From assembly GCF_014647455.2 (NCBI RefSeq), contig NZ_BMPF01000006.1, forward strand, positions 1 through 64,000: DNA of 64,000 nt. The letters run 5' to 3'. A program made the position numbers and the translations under genes. Positions 9,321-17,683 of the stretch are shown in pieces (within the stretch, counting starts at the first letter, position 1; each line of letters begins with the position of its first letter). Source of the DNA: Halarchaeum grantii. Its GTDB lineage: Archaea; Halobacteriota; Halobacteria; Halobacteriales; Halobacteriaceae. The notes beneath the pieces are model-generated. The model saw only the letters and a program-made list of their open reading frames with translations, made no database searches and was not told the origin of the DNA.

Positions 9321-9358
9321 GCTCCTAGTCGCCACGGGACTTCGGTCGGCGGCGGAGC
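9321..9358 (+). promoter_or_regulatory. Structured leader of the L7Ae operon
   Basis: Within the leader, GCTCC (9321-9325) pairs with GGAGC (9354-9358), CGCC pairs with GGCG inside it, and GAC/GTC (9338-9340/9345-9347) closes a very stable C(UUCG)G tetraloop. ATGATG just upstream resembles a box C element. L7Ae binds kink-turns and some archaeal L7Ae mRNAs are autoregulated through their leader, so this could be a feedback site. I could not draw a convincing kink-turn with tandem G-A pairs, so the regulatory role is inference. Confidence 0.4.
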
Positions 9359-9392
9359 GCAAGCCCGCCCGAGGGAGTAGGTGAACGTAAAA

Positions 9393-9755
9393 ATGCCAGT
9401 ATACGTTGATTACGACGTCCCGGCCGACCTGCAGGAGCGAGCGCTCGAAGCGCTCGAGGTTGCCCGCGACACCGGTAGTGTCAAGAAAGGTACGAACGAG
9501 ACGACCAAGGCCGTCGAGCGCGGCAACGCGGACCTCGTCCTCGTCGCCGAGGACGTCTCCCCCGAGGAGATCGTCCTCCACCTCCCCGAGCTCGCCGACG
9601 AGAAGGGCATCCCCTACATCTTCGTCGAGACGCAGGACGAACTCGGCGTCGCCGCCGGTCTCGAAGTCGGTTCCGCCGCCGCCGCCGTCGTCGACGCCGG
9701 CGACGCGGAGGACGACGTCGAGGACATCGGCGCGAAGATCGAGGAGCTGAAGTAA
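9393..9755 (+). CDS. rpl7ae: Ribosomal protein L7Ae
   Basis: A 120-residue kink-turn binding protein of the 50S subunit that also serves in box C/D and H/ACA RNPs and RNase P. The conserved core [20 protein letters not shown] (about residues 34-53) and the loop [13 protein letters not shown] are present. ATG at 9393 gives the standard start; an in-frame GTG four codons earlier is less likely. It heads a four-gene operon with S28e, L24e and Ndk, a standard archaeal arrangement, and has a long structured leader. Confidence 0.97.
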   Translation: MPVYVDYDVPADLQERALEALEVARDTGSVKKGTNETTKAVERGNADLVLVAEDVSPEEIVLHLPELADEKGIPYIFVETQDELGVAAGLEVGSAAAAVVDAGDAEDDVEDIGAKIEELK

Positions 9756-9759
9756 CCCC

Positions 9760-9987
9760 ATGAGTGCCGAGGAATCGGAAACCCAGGATTCCACGTCCGC
9801 CGAAGTCATCGAGGTCGTCGGCAAGACCGGGATGCACGGCGAGGCGATGCAGGTGAAGTGCCGACTTCAGGAAGGCTCCAACCAGGGCCGCATCATCACG
9901 CGGAACGTCCTCGGCCCGACGCGGGTCGGCGACGTCCTCCAGCTGCGTGAGACGGCCCGCGAAGCCGACTCCATCGGAGGTCAGTAA
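9760..9987 (+). CDS. rps28e: Ribosomal protein S28e
   Basis: A 75-residue small-subunit protein with an OB-like fold. The family signature is complete: VIGKTG-like [17 protein letters not shown], then [20 protein letters not shown], then the C-terminal LRETAREA. It starts four bases after the rpl7ae stop, and its TAA overlaps the next ATG (TAATG), so the operon is translationally coupled. The acidic N-terminal extension of about 13 residues is usual for haloarchaea. Confidence 0.97.
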   Translation: MSAEESETQDSTSAEVIEVVGKTGMHGEAMQVKCRLQEGSNQGRIITRNVLGPTRVGDVLQLRETAREADSIGGQ

Positions 9988-10181
9988 TGCCCCAGACCCG
10001 AGAGTGTGACTACTGTGGGGCGGACATCGAGCCCGGGACGGGTACGATGTTCGTCTACAACGACGGACGCACCGTGCACTTCTGCTCGTCGAAGTGCGAG
10101 AAGAACGCCGACCTCGGCCGCGAACCCCGCGAGCTCGAGTGGACCGACGAGGGCCACGCGCAGGCCGGCGAGGGCGAATAG
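9987..10181 (+). CDS. rpl24e: Ribosomal protein L24e
   Basis: A 64-residue zinc-ribbon protein of the large subunit. All four ligands are visible: C-x2-C in CDYCG near residue 7 and C-x3-C in FCSSKC near residue 32-36. The start ATG shares its A with the rps28e stop, and ndk starts directly after its own stop. Confidence 0.97.
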   Translation: MPQTRECDYCGADIEPGTGTMFVYNDGRTVHFCSSKCEKNADLGREPRELEWTDEGHAQAGEGE

Positions 10182-10664
10182 ATGAGCCACCACGACGAGC
10201 GGACGTTCGTGATGGTCAAGCCCGACGGCGTCCAGCGCGGTCTCATCGGCGAGATCGTCGGCCGCCTCGAAGACAAGGGCCTGAAGATGGTCGGCGGGAA
10301 GTTCATGCAGATCGACGAGGAGCTCGCCCACGAGCACTACGGCGAGCACGAGGGCAAGCCCTTCTTCGAGGGCCTCGTCGAGTTCATCACCTCCGGACCG
10401 GTCTTCGCGATGGTCTGGGAGGGCGCGGACGCGACGCGACAGGTTCGCCAGATGATGGGCGCGACGGACGCGCAGGAGGCCGCTCCCGGCACCATCCGTG
10501 GTGACTTCGGGAACGACCTCGGACACAACGTCATCCACGGAAGCGACCACGAGGACGAGGGCGCGAACGAGCGCGAGATCGCCCTCTTCTTCGACGAGGA
10601 CGAACTCGTCGACTGGGACGCCAACGAGGCGACCTGGGTCTACGAGGACGCGGGCGACCACTAA
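10182..10664 (+). CDS. ndk: Nucleoside diphosphate kinase
   Basis: A 160-residue enzyme that equilibrates NTPs and NDPs through a phospho-histidine. The N-terminal [17 protein letters not shown] and the active-site histidine in NVIHGSD (about residue 119) are intact. It is somewhat longer than bacterial Ndk because of an acidic C-terminal tail, common in halophiles. It is the last gene of the L7Ae operon; a pyrimidine-rich run (TCTCTCCTCTCCGTTCTCTC) follows within 30 bases and may serve as terminator. Confidence 0.97.
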   Translation: MSHHDERTFVMVKPDGVQRGLIGEIVGRLEDKGLKMVGGKFMQIDEELAHEHYGEHEGKPFFEGLVEFITSGPVFAMVWEGADATRQVRQMMGATDAQEAAPGTIRGDFGNDLGHNVIHGSDHEDEGANEREIALFFDEDELVDWDANEATWVYEDAGDH

Positions 10665-10756
10665 CGGTCTCTCCTCTCCGTTCTCTCACGCCCGAGTAGC
10701 GACGCGTGGCGACACGCCGGCGCGTCATCGTCGCACGCGCTCGGGTCGACCGGCGT

Positions 10757-10766
10757 GCGTAAATAG
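10757..10766 (+). promoter_or_regulatory. TATA box of first large paralogue
   Basis: GCGTAAATAG is centred about 27 bases ahead of the GTG at 10789, which implies a leaderless transcript. The identical ten bases stand at the same distance before the second paralogue. Confidence 0.65.
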
Positions 10767-10788
10767 TCACGAGAAGTATCTAGCCGCC

Positions 10789-12849
10789 GTGACGAGACGT
10801 GACGAACCGGTCGCTTTCGAGGCGGACGGTGACCGCCTTGACGTCCACGATACGGTGATGGACGCGACGTGCACCTTCACGGCGAGCGGGCCGCTCGACC
10901 CGGTCCGTGTCTCGACGGATCGGTTCCTCTTCCCCGTCGACGCCGCCGTCTCCGTGGAGACGGACGAACTCACGCTCCCGGCGCACGCGGGTCTGCGCGT
11001 CCGCTCGGAGGCCGGCGACGTCGTGGCGTCCGTCCCGGGCGAGCGCAAGTCCTTCACGCGAGGGGTCTACTACATCGAAGTGTCGTTGGGCTGTAAGCTC
11101 TATCTGAAGATGTTCGACGCCGCGTTCACGCTTCGCGGCGAACCGACGGACGGGCCGACCCCGACGACGGTCGAGTTCGAGGAGACGGCGCGCGTCGCGG
11201 TGGGTGCGCGCTCGCTCCACGAGCGGCCGGCGGCGACGATAACGATGCCGGACGAGCCGAGCGCGCTCCGGGAGGCGTTGCCGTATCTGGCGTCGGGGAT
11301 AAAGGAGTGGTCGTGCGAGCGGTCGTGGCCGACGCTGCGCGGGCACCCGCCACGGCTCGAACGCGGGGACGCGCTCGCCATTCCCGACGCGCTCTCGAGG
11401 CCGGAGACGGGAGTGACGATCGCGGTGCCCGAGACGTACGCCGCGCTCTACACGGTCGCGCCCCTCGCCTACTACCTCGGTGCCGACATCGTTCCCGCCA
11501 CCGACCCCGAACTCCGACTCGACAACGGATACACCGAGGCGTTCGCACAGCACGGAGAGTCGCTCGGGGAGGCCACGCGGGCGCTCCTTCGACACTGTTT
11601 CTTCCTGGACTCGCTGGTGCGCGTCGGTGGCTACTACACGATGGAGCGACAGGAGTACGAGGCCGTCGCGGGCGACCTCCCGTTCTACCCACCGAATCTC
11701 TACGAGGCTTCCATCCCCGAACAGCTGATGGAGTACCTCGAAGTCAAGGCAGAGCTCCTCTCACCCTATCTCCCGATGCATCAGTACGAGGCGACGCTTC
11801 GCGCGGCACCTACGGACGTCGAACTCCTCCCGTTCCTCCTCGACGACTTCGTGCCCGTCCGCGTCTCCGGGGCGCGACGAGCGAGCGCGAGCGACGCGCT
11901 CTACTCGGCCTACAGCACGGACCCGGTCCCGGAGGGAGCGACGAAGCTCTCCGTCGCGGGCTTCGAACACGGCCTCGACGCACCACCCCGGTCGGTCGAA
12001 TCGGAACGCATCGCACTCCTCGGCGTCGGGGGTGACGTGATGGACGCGCTCGCCGCCGTCTTCATCGACCACGATGACGGGTCGTCGTACGAGGCGGCGA
12101 CCATCGACCGCGCGAAGCCGACGGTGGCTGCCGTCGAGGACGCGCTCTCCTCCGACTACGACTTCGTCCACGTCGAGGCGCCCATCACCGCCGACGGAAT
12201 CGAGTGCGTCGACGGCGTCCTCGATCCGGCGACACTCGATAACGTCTCGGCAGGGATCGCCTCGGTCGTCGGCCCGCTGTCCGAGGCGGGCACGGCTCTC
12301 GACGCGCTCGTCGAGCGTGGTGCGACCATGGGTGTCGCCTCCGAATCCATCACGAGCCGTGCGCTCGGCCACGTGCTCGGCCGCCTCCTCTCCGGCGCGC
12401 CGTTCGCGCAGTCCGTCGTCTGGGCCGACCACGACGGTGCGTACCGATTCGCGGGGGACGTCGTGGCGTGTCCGATAGTGCGCGAGGACGGGTCGACGCT
12501 CCCGGAGTACGTGCTTCGGTCGACGGCGCCGGACAGCCACCGGGTCTGGGTCGGGGCGTGGTCGGGGTTCGGCGGCGACAGCGGAACGGCCGTCGGGTTG
12601 GTGTCGGAGCACGTCGTCCAGCCACAGCGCCTCGCCGGAACGCTCCTCGAACAGCCTGCGTCGCTGTCGAGCGAGGAAGTCGCCGACCTCATCGAGGAGC
12701 GCGACAGCGTCTACGTACTGAACGGGGAGACCATCCAGCACGACCACGCACTCACGCCCGCCGACGTCCGCGACTCCGCGCGCCGCGCGCTCGACGACGG
12801 CGAGGCCGGGGTACGGAGTGGGTCCGAGACGACTGACCGCGAAGCGTAA
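10789..12849 (+). CDS. Large haloarchaeal protein of unknown function, copy 1
   Basis: A 686-residue soluble protein without signal peptide or membrane segment, paralogous to the next gene along its whole length. The N-terminal part (to about 130) is beta-rich (TCTFTASG, STDRFLFPVD). The middle (about 137-245, VGARSLHERPAATIT to YYLGAD) is nearly identical to copy 2. The C-terminal third (about 450-600) has an alpha/beta texture. From memory, related proteins of about 680 residues are common in haloarchaea and have no assigned function. The GTG at 10789 is chosen because it aligns with the start of copy 2 and lies at leaderless distance from a TATA box; the longer frame overlaps ndk. Confidence 0.75.
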   Translation: MTRRDEPVAFEADGDRLDVHDTVMDATCTFTASGPLDPVRVSTDRFLFPVDAAVSVETDELTLPAHAGLRVRSEAGDVVASVPGERKSFTRGVYYIEVSLGCKLYLKMFDAAFTLRGEPTDGPTPTTVEFEETARVAVGARSLHERPAATITMPDEPSALREALPYLASGIKEWSCERSWPTLRGHPPRLERGDALAIPDALSRPETGVTIAVPETYAALYTVAPLAYYLGADIVPATDPELRLDNGYTEAFAQHGESLGEATRALLRHCFFLDSLVRVGGYYTMERQEYEAVAGDLPFYPPNLYEASIPEQLMEYLEVKAELLSPYLPMHQYEATLRAAPTDVELLPFLLDDFVPVRVSGARRASASDALYSAYSTDPVPEGATKLSVAGFEHGLDAPPRSVESERIALLGVGGDVMDALAAVFIDHDDGSSYEAATIDRAKPTVAAVEDALSSDYDFVHVEAPITADGIECVDGVLDPATLDNVSAGIASVVGPLSEAGTALDALVERGATMGVASESITSRALGHVLGRLLSGAPFAQSVVWADHDGAYRFAGDVVACPIVREDGSTLPEYVLRSTAPDSHRVWVGAWSGFGGDSGTAVGLVSEHVVQPQRLAGTLLEQPASLSSEEVADLIEERDSVYVLNGETIQHDHALTPADVRDSARRALDDGEAGVRSGSETTDREA
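11198..11510 (+). repeat. Near-identical tract shared by the paralogues (copy 1)
   Basis: These 313 bp match 13287-13599 without gaps, with 11 differences in my hand alignment, most of them silent. Outside the tract the two genes are clearly diverged. This is the expected footprint of gene conversion. Confidence 0.85.
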
Positions 12850-12853
12850 ATAG
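12844..12853 (+). promoter_or_regulatory. TATA box of second large paralogue
   Basis: GCGTAAATAG again, centred about 27 bases before the GTG at 12875. The TAA stop codon of the first paralogue (12847-12849) lies inside this box, so the promoter is embedded in the end of the upstream gene. Confidence 0.65.
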
Positions 12854-12874
12854 GCGAGCGGATTACCAGGAGGC

Positions 12875-14908
12875 GTGACGACGCAGGGGGAGACGCTCGT
12901 CGAGTTCGACGCTGACGGCCGGACGCTCACCGTCCGCGACGTGGTGATGGAGGCCTCGTGTACGTTCACGGCGAGCGACCCGACCGATCCGATTCGCGTA
13001 TCGACCGACCGATTCCTCTTTCCGGTCGACGCAGCCGTCTCCTTCGAGACGGCATCGCTCTCCCTTCCCGCACACGCCGGCGTGTACGTCCGCGATGAGG
13101 AAGGACAGGTGCTCGGTCATCCGACCGAAACATCGACGGAGTACCTACCCGGGACGTACTACGTCGGCATCACGTCGTACTGCAAGCTCTACGTGAAGGT
13201 GTTCGACGCCGCCCTCGAAACCTCGATGGACCTTCACAACGGCACCGGCGCAGTCGACCTCGAGTTTGGCGAGCCCACTCGGGTAGCGGTGGGTGCGCGC
13301 TCGCTCCACGAGCGGCCGGCGGCGACGATAACGGTACCGGACGAGCCGAGCGCGCTCCGGGAGGCGCTGCCGTATCTGGCGTCGGGGATAAAGGAGTGGT
13401 CGTGCGAGCGGTCGTGGCCGACGCTGCGTGGGCACCCGCCACGGCTCGAACGCGGGGGCGCACTCGCCATTCCCGACGCGCTCTCGAGGCCGGAGACGGG
13501 GGTGACGATCGCGGTGCCCGAGACGTACGCCGCGCTCTACACGGTCGCGCCCCTCGTCTACTATCTCGGCGCCGACGTCGTTCCCGCCACCGACCCCGAA
13601 ATCCGCCTCAAAAACGGCTATACGGAGCCACTCGGCGCTCCCGATGGCGCGCTTACGCGCCGGGTGCGTTCGCTGCTCGGTCGATGCCTCTTCTTGGATT
13701 CGCTCGTTCGAACCGCCGGGTATCACTCGGTCGATCGACAGGAGTACGAGGCCGTCGCGGGCAACCTCCCGTTCTACCCGCCGGAACTCTACGATGCCGC
13801 TATTCCCGAACAGCTGATGGAGTACCTCGAAGTCGAGGCGGAACTCCTCGAACGCTACGTCCCGGCGTGGTCCTACGATGTCGTCCTCGATGCTGAGCCA
13901 GCAGACGCCAAGCTCCTCCCGCACGTCCTCAACTCGGTCTCGCCGGTCCGGATGCGGGAAGTCGGGACGGGTGTGGAGTCGATTTGCGACGGGTACGGGT
14001 CGTCTCCTGTTCCGACTGGAGCGACGCACCTCTCTGTCGCGGGCTTCGAACACAACCTCGATGCACCGCCGCGAGAAGTGGCGTCGGAACGCGTTGCGCT
14101 CGTCGGCGTCGACGCCGAGAGCGACGCGATGGACGCGCTCTCGGCGACACTCACGGGAACGGAGCACCGCGAGGTCGAGAAACCGTTCGACGTGAAAACG
14201 GTGGAGGCGACACGCGAGGGCGTTCGAACGGCTCTCGAAACGGAGGCGTACGGGTTCGTCCACATCGGCGTCCCGCTGACCGACGCGGGGTTCGTCTGCG
14301 CGGACGGCGTGCTGCGTCCCGAAGATGTCGAGGAGGTGGCAGCACGCGTAGTGTCGGTCGTCGGCGATCTGTCTGTCACCGGGTCCGCGGTCGACGCGTT
14401 CGTCGAGCGTGGCGCGTGCCTCGCGTTCGCGACGACGGCGCTGCCGAGCCACCTCCTCGGGCACCTGCTCGGGAGACTGCTCTCGGGCGCGCCGTTCGCG
14501 AAGGCGGTGGAGTGGGGCGGCTTCGACGGGATCCGCTATCGGTTCGCCGGGGATGTGGCATCGCGTCTCGTGGCACGCGAAGGGGGGACGTGGATCCCGG
14601 AGTACGCCGTCGAGTCGATGACACCGGACGAGCACCGGCTATCGGTCATCACGTGGGGTGGTGATGTGGGGGCGGTGAGCGCCATCGAGTCGCCGTATAT
14701 CGATTCCGGGCACTGGTTGGCTGGACAGCGATGCGAGCAGCCCGGGACGTTGACGAGCGAGGAGGTCGTCGATCTCGTCGACGACCAGGATGGGGTCTAC
14801 GTGCTGAACGGCGAGGTCGTTCAGCGCGACGGCGTGACTGTGACGGCCGTCCGCGACTCCGCGCGCCGCGCGCTCGACGACGTCGCGTCGTCGGAGACCA
14901 CCGAGTGA
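12875..14908 (+). CDS. Large haloarchaeal protein of unknown function, copy 2
   Basis: A 677-residue paralogue of the preceding gene, 25 bases behind it and with its own promoter. It shows the same layout: beta-rich N terminus, a highly conserved middle (GARSLHERPAATITVPDEPS to about residue 240), a variable central part containing IPEQLMEYLEVEAELLERYV, then FVHIGVPLTDAGFVCADGVL near residue 464 and LLGRLLSGAPFAKAVEW. That last region is reminiscent of a CHAT-type caspase fold, but no catalytic His-Gly or Cys pair is evident, so I do not call it one. The C-terminal VRDSARRALDD is identical in both copies. Function unknown. Confidence 0.75.
   Translation: MTTQGETLVEFDADGRTLTVRDVVMEASCTFTASDPTDPIRVSTDRFLFPVDAAVSFETASLSLPAHAGVYVRDEEGQVLGHPTETSTEYLPGTYYVGITSYCKLYVKVFDAALETSMDLHNGTGAVDLEFGEPTRVAVGARSLHERPAATITVPDEPSALREALPYLASGIKEWSCERSWPTLRGHPPRLERGGALAIPDALSRPETGVTIAVPETYAALYTVAPLVYYLGADVVPATDPEIRLKNGYTEPLGAPDGALTRRVRSLLGRCLFLDSLVRTAGYHSVDRQEYEAVAGNLPFYPPELYDAAIPEQLMEYLEVEAELLERYVPAWSYDVVLDAEPADAKLLPHVLNSVSPVRMREVGTGVESICDGYGSSPVPTGATHLSVAGFEHNLDAPPREVASERVALVGVDAESDAMDALSATLTGTEHREVEKPFDVKTVEATREGVRTALETEAYGFVHIGVPLTDAGFVCADGVLRPEDVEEVAARVVSVVGDLSVTGSAVDAFVERGACLAFATTALPSHLLGHLLGRLLSGAPFAKAVEWGGFDGIRYRFAGDVASRLVAREGGTWIPEYAVESMTPDEHRLSVITWGGDVGAVSAIESPYIDSGHWLAGQRCEQPGTLTSEEVVDLVDDQDGVYVLNGEVVQRDGVTVTAVRDSARRALDDVASSETTE
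13287..13599 (+). repeat. Near-identical tract shared by the paralogues (copy 2)
   Basis: Partner of 11198-11510; see that entry. Confidence 0.85.
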
Positions 14909-14971
14909 CGTCCACTTCTGGGATGCAATCCAAAACCGATAAGCAATGGGGGCGACGAGGGTGACGTACTC

Positions 14972-15733
14972 GTGACGAACGCCCAGATCACTCTCGTCCA
15001 ACTCGACAACTACGGACCGTGGACGGTGACGCCGGAGCCCCGCCGCGAGGCCGACCTCCAGACGATGCAGTCGCGTCTCTTCGCGGACCTCTCGCAGTTC
15101 TTCGGCACCCGCGACGGCTACGTCTTCTTCACGCGCTTCGACAACATGATCGCGGTGACGAACGGCGCCGACCTCGAGGACCACGCGCGGGTGCAGGAGT
15201 CCATCCGGAACCGCTATCCCGTCACCGTGAGCCTCGGCATCGGGACGGGCGCGAGCCCGACGGACGCGCTCGTCGACGCGACCGCACACCTCCAGGCCGC
15301 CGGGAGCGCGCAGGACGCGGAGCGCCGCGAGGTGTTGGGCGGCCAGCCGCTCGCCGACGACGAACGCGCGGACGACGACGTCCACATCGCACACTTCGAC
15401 GTGAATGACGCCACCGGGAAGTACACGGACGAACTCGACGCGTTCTCGACGTTCGTCCGCATCGAACAGGGGTACGCGTCGCTGATGCGCGTCCTCCACG
15501 ACGAGTACGGTGGCCTCGGGTTCTTCGTCGGCGGCGACAACGTCGTCGCGATCGTTCCCGAACTCGACCGCGCGGCGTACGAGGCGGTCATCGAGCACGT
15601 CCGCGCGGAAGCCGACATGTCGCTGAAAGTCGGTGTCGGGAGCGGCCACACCGCGACCGACGCGGGGTTGGCGGCGAAGCACGCGCTCGAACGCTGCCGC
15701 GAGGACGGGACCATCGTCGAGGGCGACGTCTGA
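14972..15733 (+). CDS. gch3: GTP cyclohydrolase III
   Basis: A 253-residue archaeal enzyme that hydrolyses GTP to a formylated pyrimidine intermediate for riboflavin and F420 synthesis. It is built from two polymerase-palm-like halves: the first opens LVQLDNYGPWT (residues 7-17) with the FFTRFDNMIAVTNG hairpin, and the second has LGFFVGGDNVVAI near residue 183. These motifs and the length match the family. The start is GTG at 14972. It is the only riboflavin/F420 gene here apart from RibL at 36.9 kb. Confidence 0.92.
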   Translation: MTNAQITLVQLDNYGPWTVTPEPRREADLQTMQSRLFADLSQFFGTRDGYVFFTRFDNMIAVTNGADLEDHARVQESIRNRYPVTVSLGIGTGASPTDALVDATAHLQAAGSAQDAERREVLGGQPLADDERADDDVHIAHFDVNDATGKYTDELDAFSTFVRIEQGYASLMRVLHDEYGGLGFFVGGDNVVAIVPELDRAAYEAVIEHVRAEADMSLKVGVGSGHTATDAGLAAKHALERCREDGTIVEGDV

Positions 15734-15814
15734 ATTAACTCAGAGCGTACTCCCTAATTTTGTACTCGTTCGGTACTCACACCACGCTTTTACTTCCCGC
15801 GCCCGTCGTCTCCG

Positions 15815-15934
15815 ATGATGTCAATCGACGTCCCGAACACCCTGGCTACGGCGCTCGAGGAGTCCTCCGACGACGAGATCGAACGCGCGCTCTGGGACCT
15901 CGTCTACGAGCAGGGCCGCGACGCGGACCTCTAA
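15815..15934 (+). CDS. 39-residue conserved-looking small protein
   Basis: A short open frame starts MMSIDVPNTLATALEE and ends YEQGRDADL, very acidic with one tryptophan and predicted mostly helical. A GCTTTTACTT box lies about 25 bases before the start, as expected for a leaderless gene, and the frame ends about 40 bases before dinB. Composition and promoter make it a plausible real gene, perhaps a short regulator or antitoxin-like partner, but I recognise no family. The second ATG at 15818 is an equally possible start. Confidence 0.6.
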   Translation: MMSIDVPNTLATALEESSDDEIERALWDLVYEQGRDADL

Positions 15935-15972
15935 GGCGAAGCTATTCCCTCGTCCGACCCGTAGCCTGATGT

Positions 15973-17217
15973 ATGGCGACGGGCGAGCGACTGCCGGGCG
16001 CTCCCGACCCCACCGAGCGCATCGTCCTGCACGTGGACATGGACTGTTTTTACGCCTCCTGTGAGCGCAAGCGAGAGGCGGCGCTCCGGGGCGAACCCGT
16101 CGTCGTCGGCATGGGCTACGAGGCCGGCGAGACGGTGGGTGCGGTCGCGACGGCGAGCTACGAGGCCCGCGAGTACGGCGTCGAGAGCGCGCAAGCCATC
16201 TCGAGTGCGCTCGAGCGCCTCCCCCGTCGCGCAGCCCATCCGAACGACCCCGAGAGCGCGTTCTATCGGCCGGTCGACCTCGACTACTACGAGGACGTCG
16301 CGGCGGACGTGAAGGCCATCCTGCACGACCTCGCCGACACGGTCCGCGAAGTGAGCATCGACGAGGCCTACCTCGACGTCACCGAGCGCACCGACTGGTC
16401 GGTCGCGGAGGGGTTCGCCCGGCACGTCAAACAGCGCATCGATCGGGAGGTCGGCGTGCCCGCGAGCGTGGGCGTCGCGCCGAACATGAGCACCGCGAAG
16501 ATCGCGAGCGACCACGACAAACCGGACGGTCTCGTCGTCGTCCCGCCGGAGTCGGTCGCGGCATTCCTCGCGCCGCTCGACGTCGCGGCCGTCCACGGCG
16601 TCGGGCCGATTCGGGCGCGCGAGCTCGCCGAGATGGGGATCGAGACGGCGGGCGACCTCGCGGATGCCGACCCCTACGCGCTCGTCGACCGCTTCGGCGA
16701 GCGCGGCCGCGAACTCCACGAGCGGGCGAGCGGGCGCGACGACCGCCCGGTCGAGCCGAAAGGCGACCCGAAGAGCTTCAGCCGCGAGTCCGCGTTCGAT
16801 GGCGCCGTCGAGGACCACGACAGCGTCGTCGAGCGGGCGCTCGCGCTCGCGGACGCCGTCGCGGAGCGGGCGACGCACGAGAACGCCCTCTATCGGACCA
16901 TCGGCGTGAAGGTCGTCGTCCCACCGTACGACATCAACACGCGTGCCCGTTCGCTCCCCGGGCCGGTGGACGAACCCGACCTCGTGCGCGACGTCGCAGC
17001 AGAACTCCTCGCGGAGTTCGACGGCGCCCCCGTTCGGAAGGTCGGCGTCCGCGTCTCCAACCTCTCCTTCACCGCGAACGAGCAGGCGAAGCTCGGCGGG
17101 TTCGCGGACGCGACGGCACGCGATGGGACCGGGAACGAGAGTGCGGACGGGGCGAGCGACGGCGGCGGGCCGGAGGACGGTGACGGCGACGCGCAGGCGT
17201 CTCTCGGCGACTTCTAG
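15973..17217 (+). CDS. dinB: DNA polymerase IV (DinB, Y family)
   Basis: A 414-residue translesion polymerase. The palm carries LHVDMDCFYASCE (about residues 18-30) and the catalytic SIDEAYLD near 128. The thumb has the helix-hairpin-helix region HGVGPIRARELAEMG, followed by the little-finger domain. The C terminus, after a linker rich in G, D and S, ends QASLGDF, which fits the QxxLxxF sliding-clamp (PCNA) binding motif. Its stop is inside a CTAG shared with the convergent gene. Confidence 0.95.
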   Translation: MATGERLPGAPDPTERIVLHVDMDCFYASCERKREAALRGEPVVVGMGYEAGETVGAVATASYEAREYGVESAQAISSALERLPRRAAHPNDPESAFYRPVDLDYYEDVAADVKAILHDLADTVREVSIDEAYLDVTERTDWSVAEGFARHVKQRIDREVGVPASVGVAPNMSTAKIASDHDKPDGLVVVPPESVAAFLAPLDVAAVHGVGPIRARELAEMGIETAGDLADADPYALVDRFGERGRELHERASGRDDRPVEPKGDPKSFSRESAFDGAVEDHDSVVERALALADAVAERATHENALYRTIGVKVVVPPYDINTRARSLPGPVDEPDLVRDVAAELLAEFDGAPVRKVGVRVSNLSFTANEQAKLGGFADATARDGTGNESADGASDGGGPEDGDGDAQASLGDF

Positions 17218-17585
17218 CTCGAGCGGTCGAGGACGCGCTCGCACTCGACGACGAACCCAGCGAGGCTCTGTGCGGCCTCGCGCTCGAGCGAGAGGACGAC
17301 GCCGGCCGTCGCGGACTCCTTGATGACGACGAAGACGCCGTGCTCGTAGAGTTCGACGCAGGATTCGAAGTCGCCGAACGGGCTGTCGGGTTCGCGAAGC
17401 GGCTCGCGCTCGCGCGTCCGCTGGACGATATCGGCCGACCGGCGCCGCGAGCGGTCGTTCGGCAGGTCGTCGCGACGATAGATGACCGCCCAGTCGTCGG
17501 CGGTAAATCGGACGGCCGTTCGGAAGTTCTGCCGTGTTCGCTCCGCGACGAATCGCACGAGTCGCTGGTGGCGTCGCTCGACCAT
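17214..17585 (-). CDS. Small haloarchaeal family protein, paralogue A
   Basis: A 123-residue protein of unknown function, related to the next gene and to the one at 53.1 kb. Shared features are a basic helical N terminus (RLVRFVAERTRQNFRTAVRF), an IYRRDD strand, and a C-terminal block ELYEHGVFVVIKES...GVVLSLERE ending in a helix. The ATG at 17585 aligns with the paralogue start; the longer upstream frame is unsupported. It is transcribed divergently from paralogue B, about 100 bases away, and convergently with dinB. Confidence 0.75.
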   Translation of the reverse strand: MVERRHQRLVRFVAERTRQNFRTAVRFTADDWAVIYRRDDLPNDRSRRRSADIVQRTREREPLREPDSPFGDFESCVELYEHGVFVVIKESATAGVVLSLEREAAQSLAGFVVECERVLDRSS

Positions 17586-17683
17586 GAGTCCGCGTACAGC
17601 GCACGCGTTCATACGCCAACCGGAAGCGGGGGCGTGCCGACGCTCCCCTATCCATAAGTCGACAGGGCCGCCTAGGTGCGCCC

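Noticed and set aside
9300-9392. Box C/D RNA or classical kink-turn in the L7Ae leader
   Set aside because: ATGATG resembles box C but no CUGA box D is at suitable distance, and no tandem G-A internal loop could be drawn; kept only as a structured leader.
12875-14908. Firm CHAT protease assignment for the paralogues
   Set aside because: The catalytic His-Gly and Cys are missing and the similarity is one of texture only, so it is listed as a low-level hypothesis and not in the gene name.
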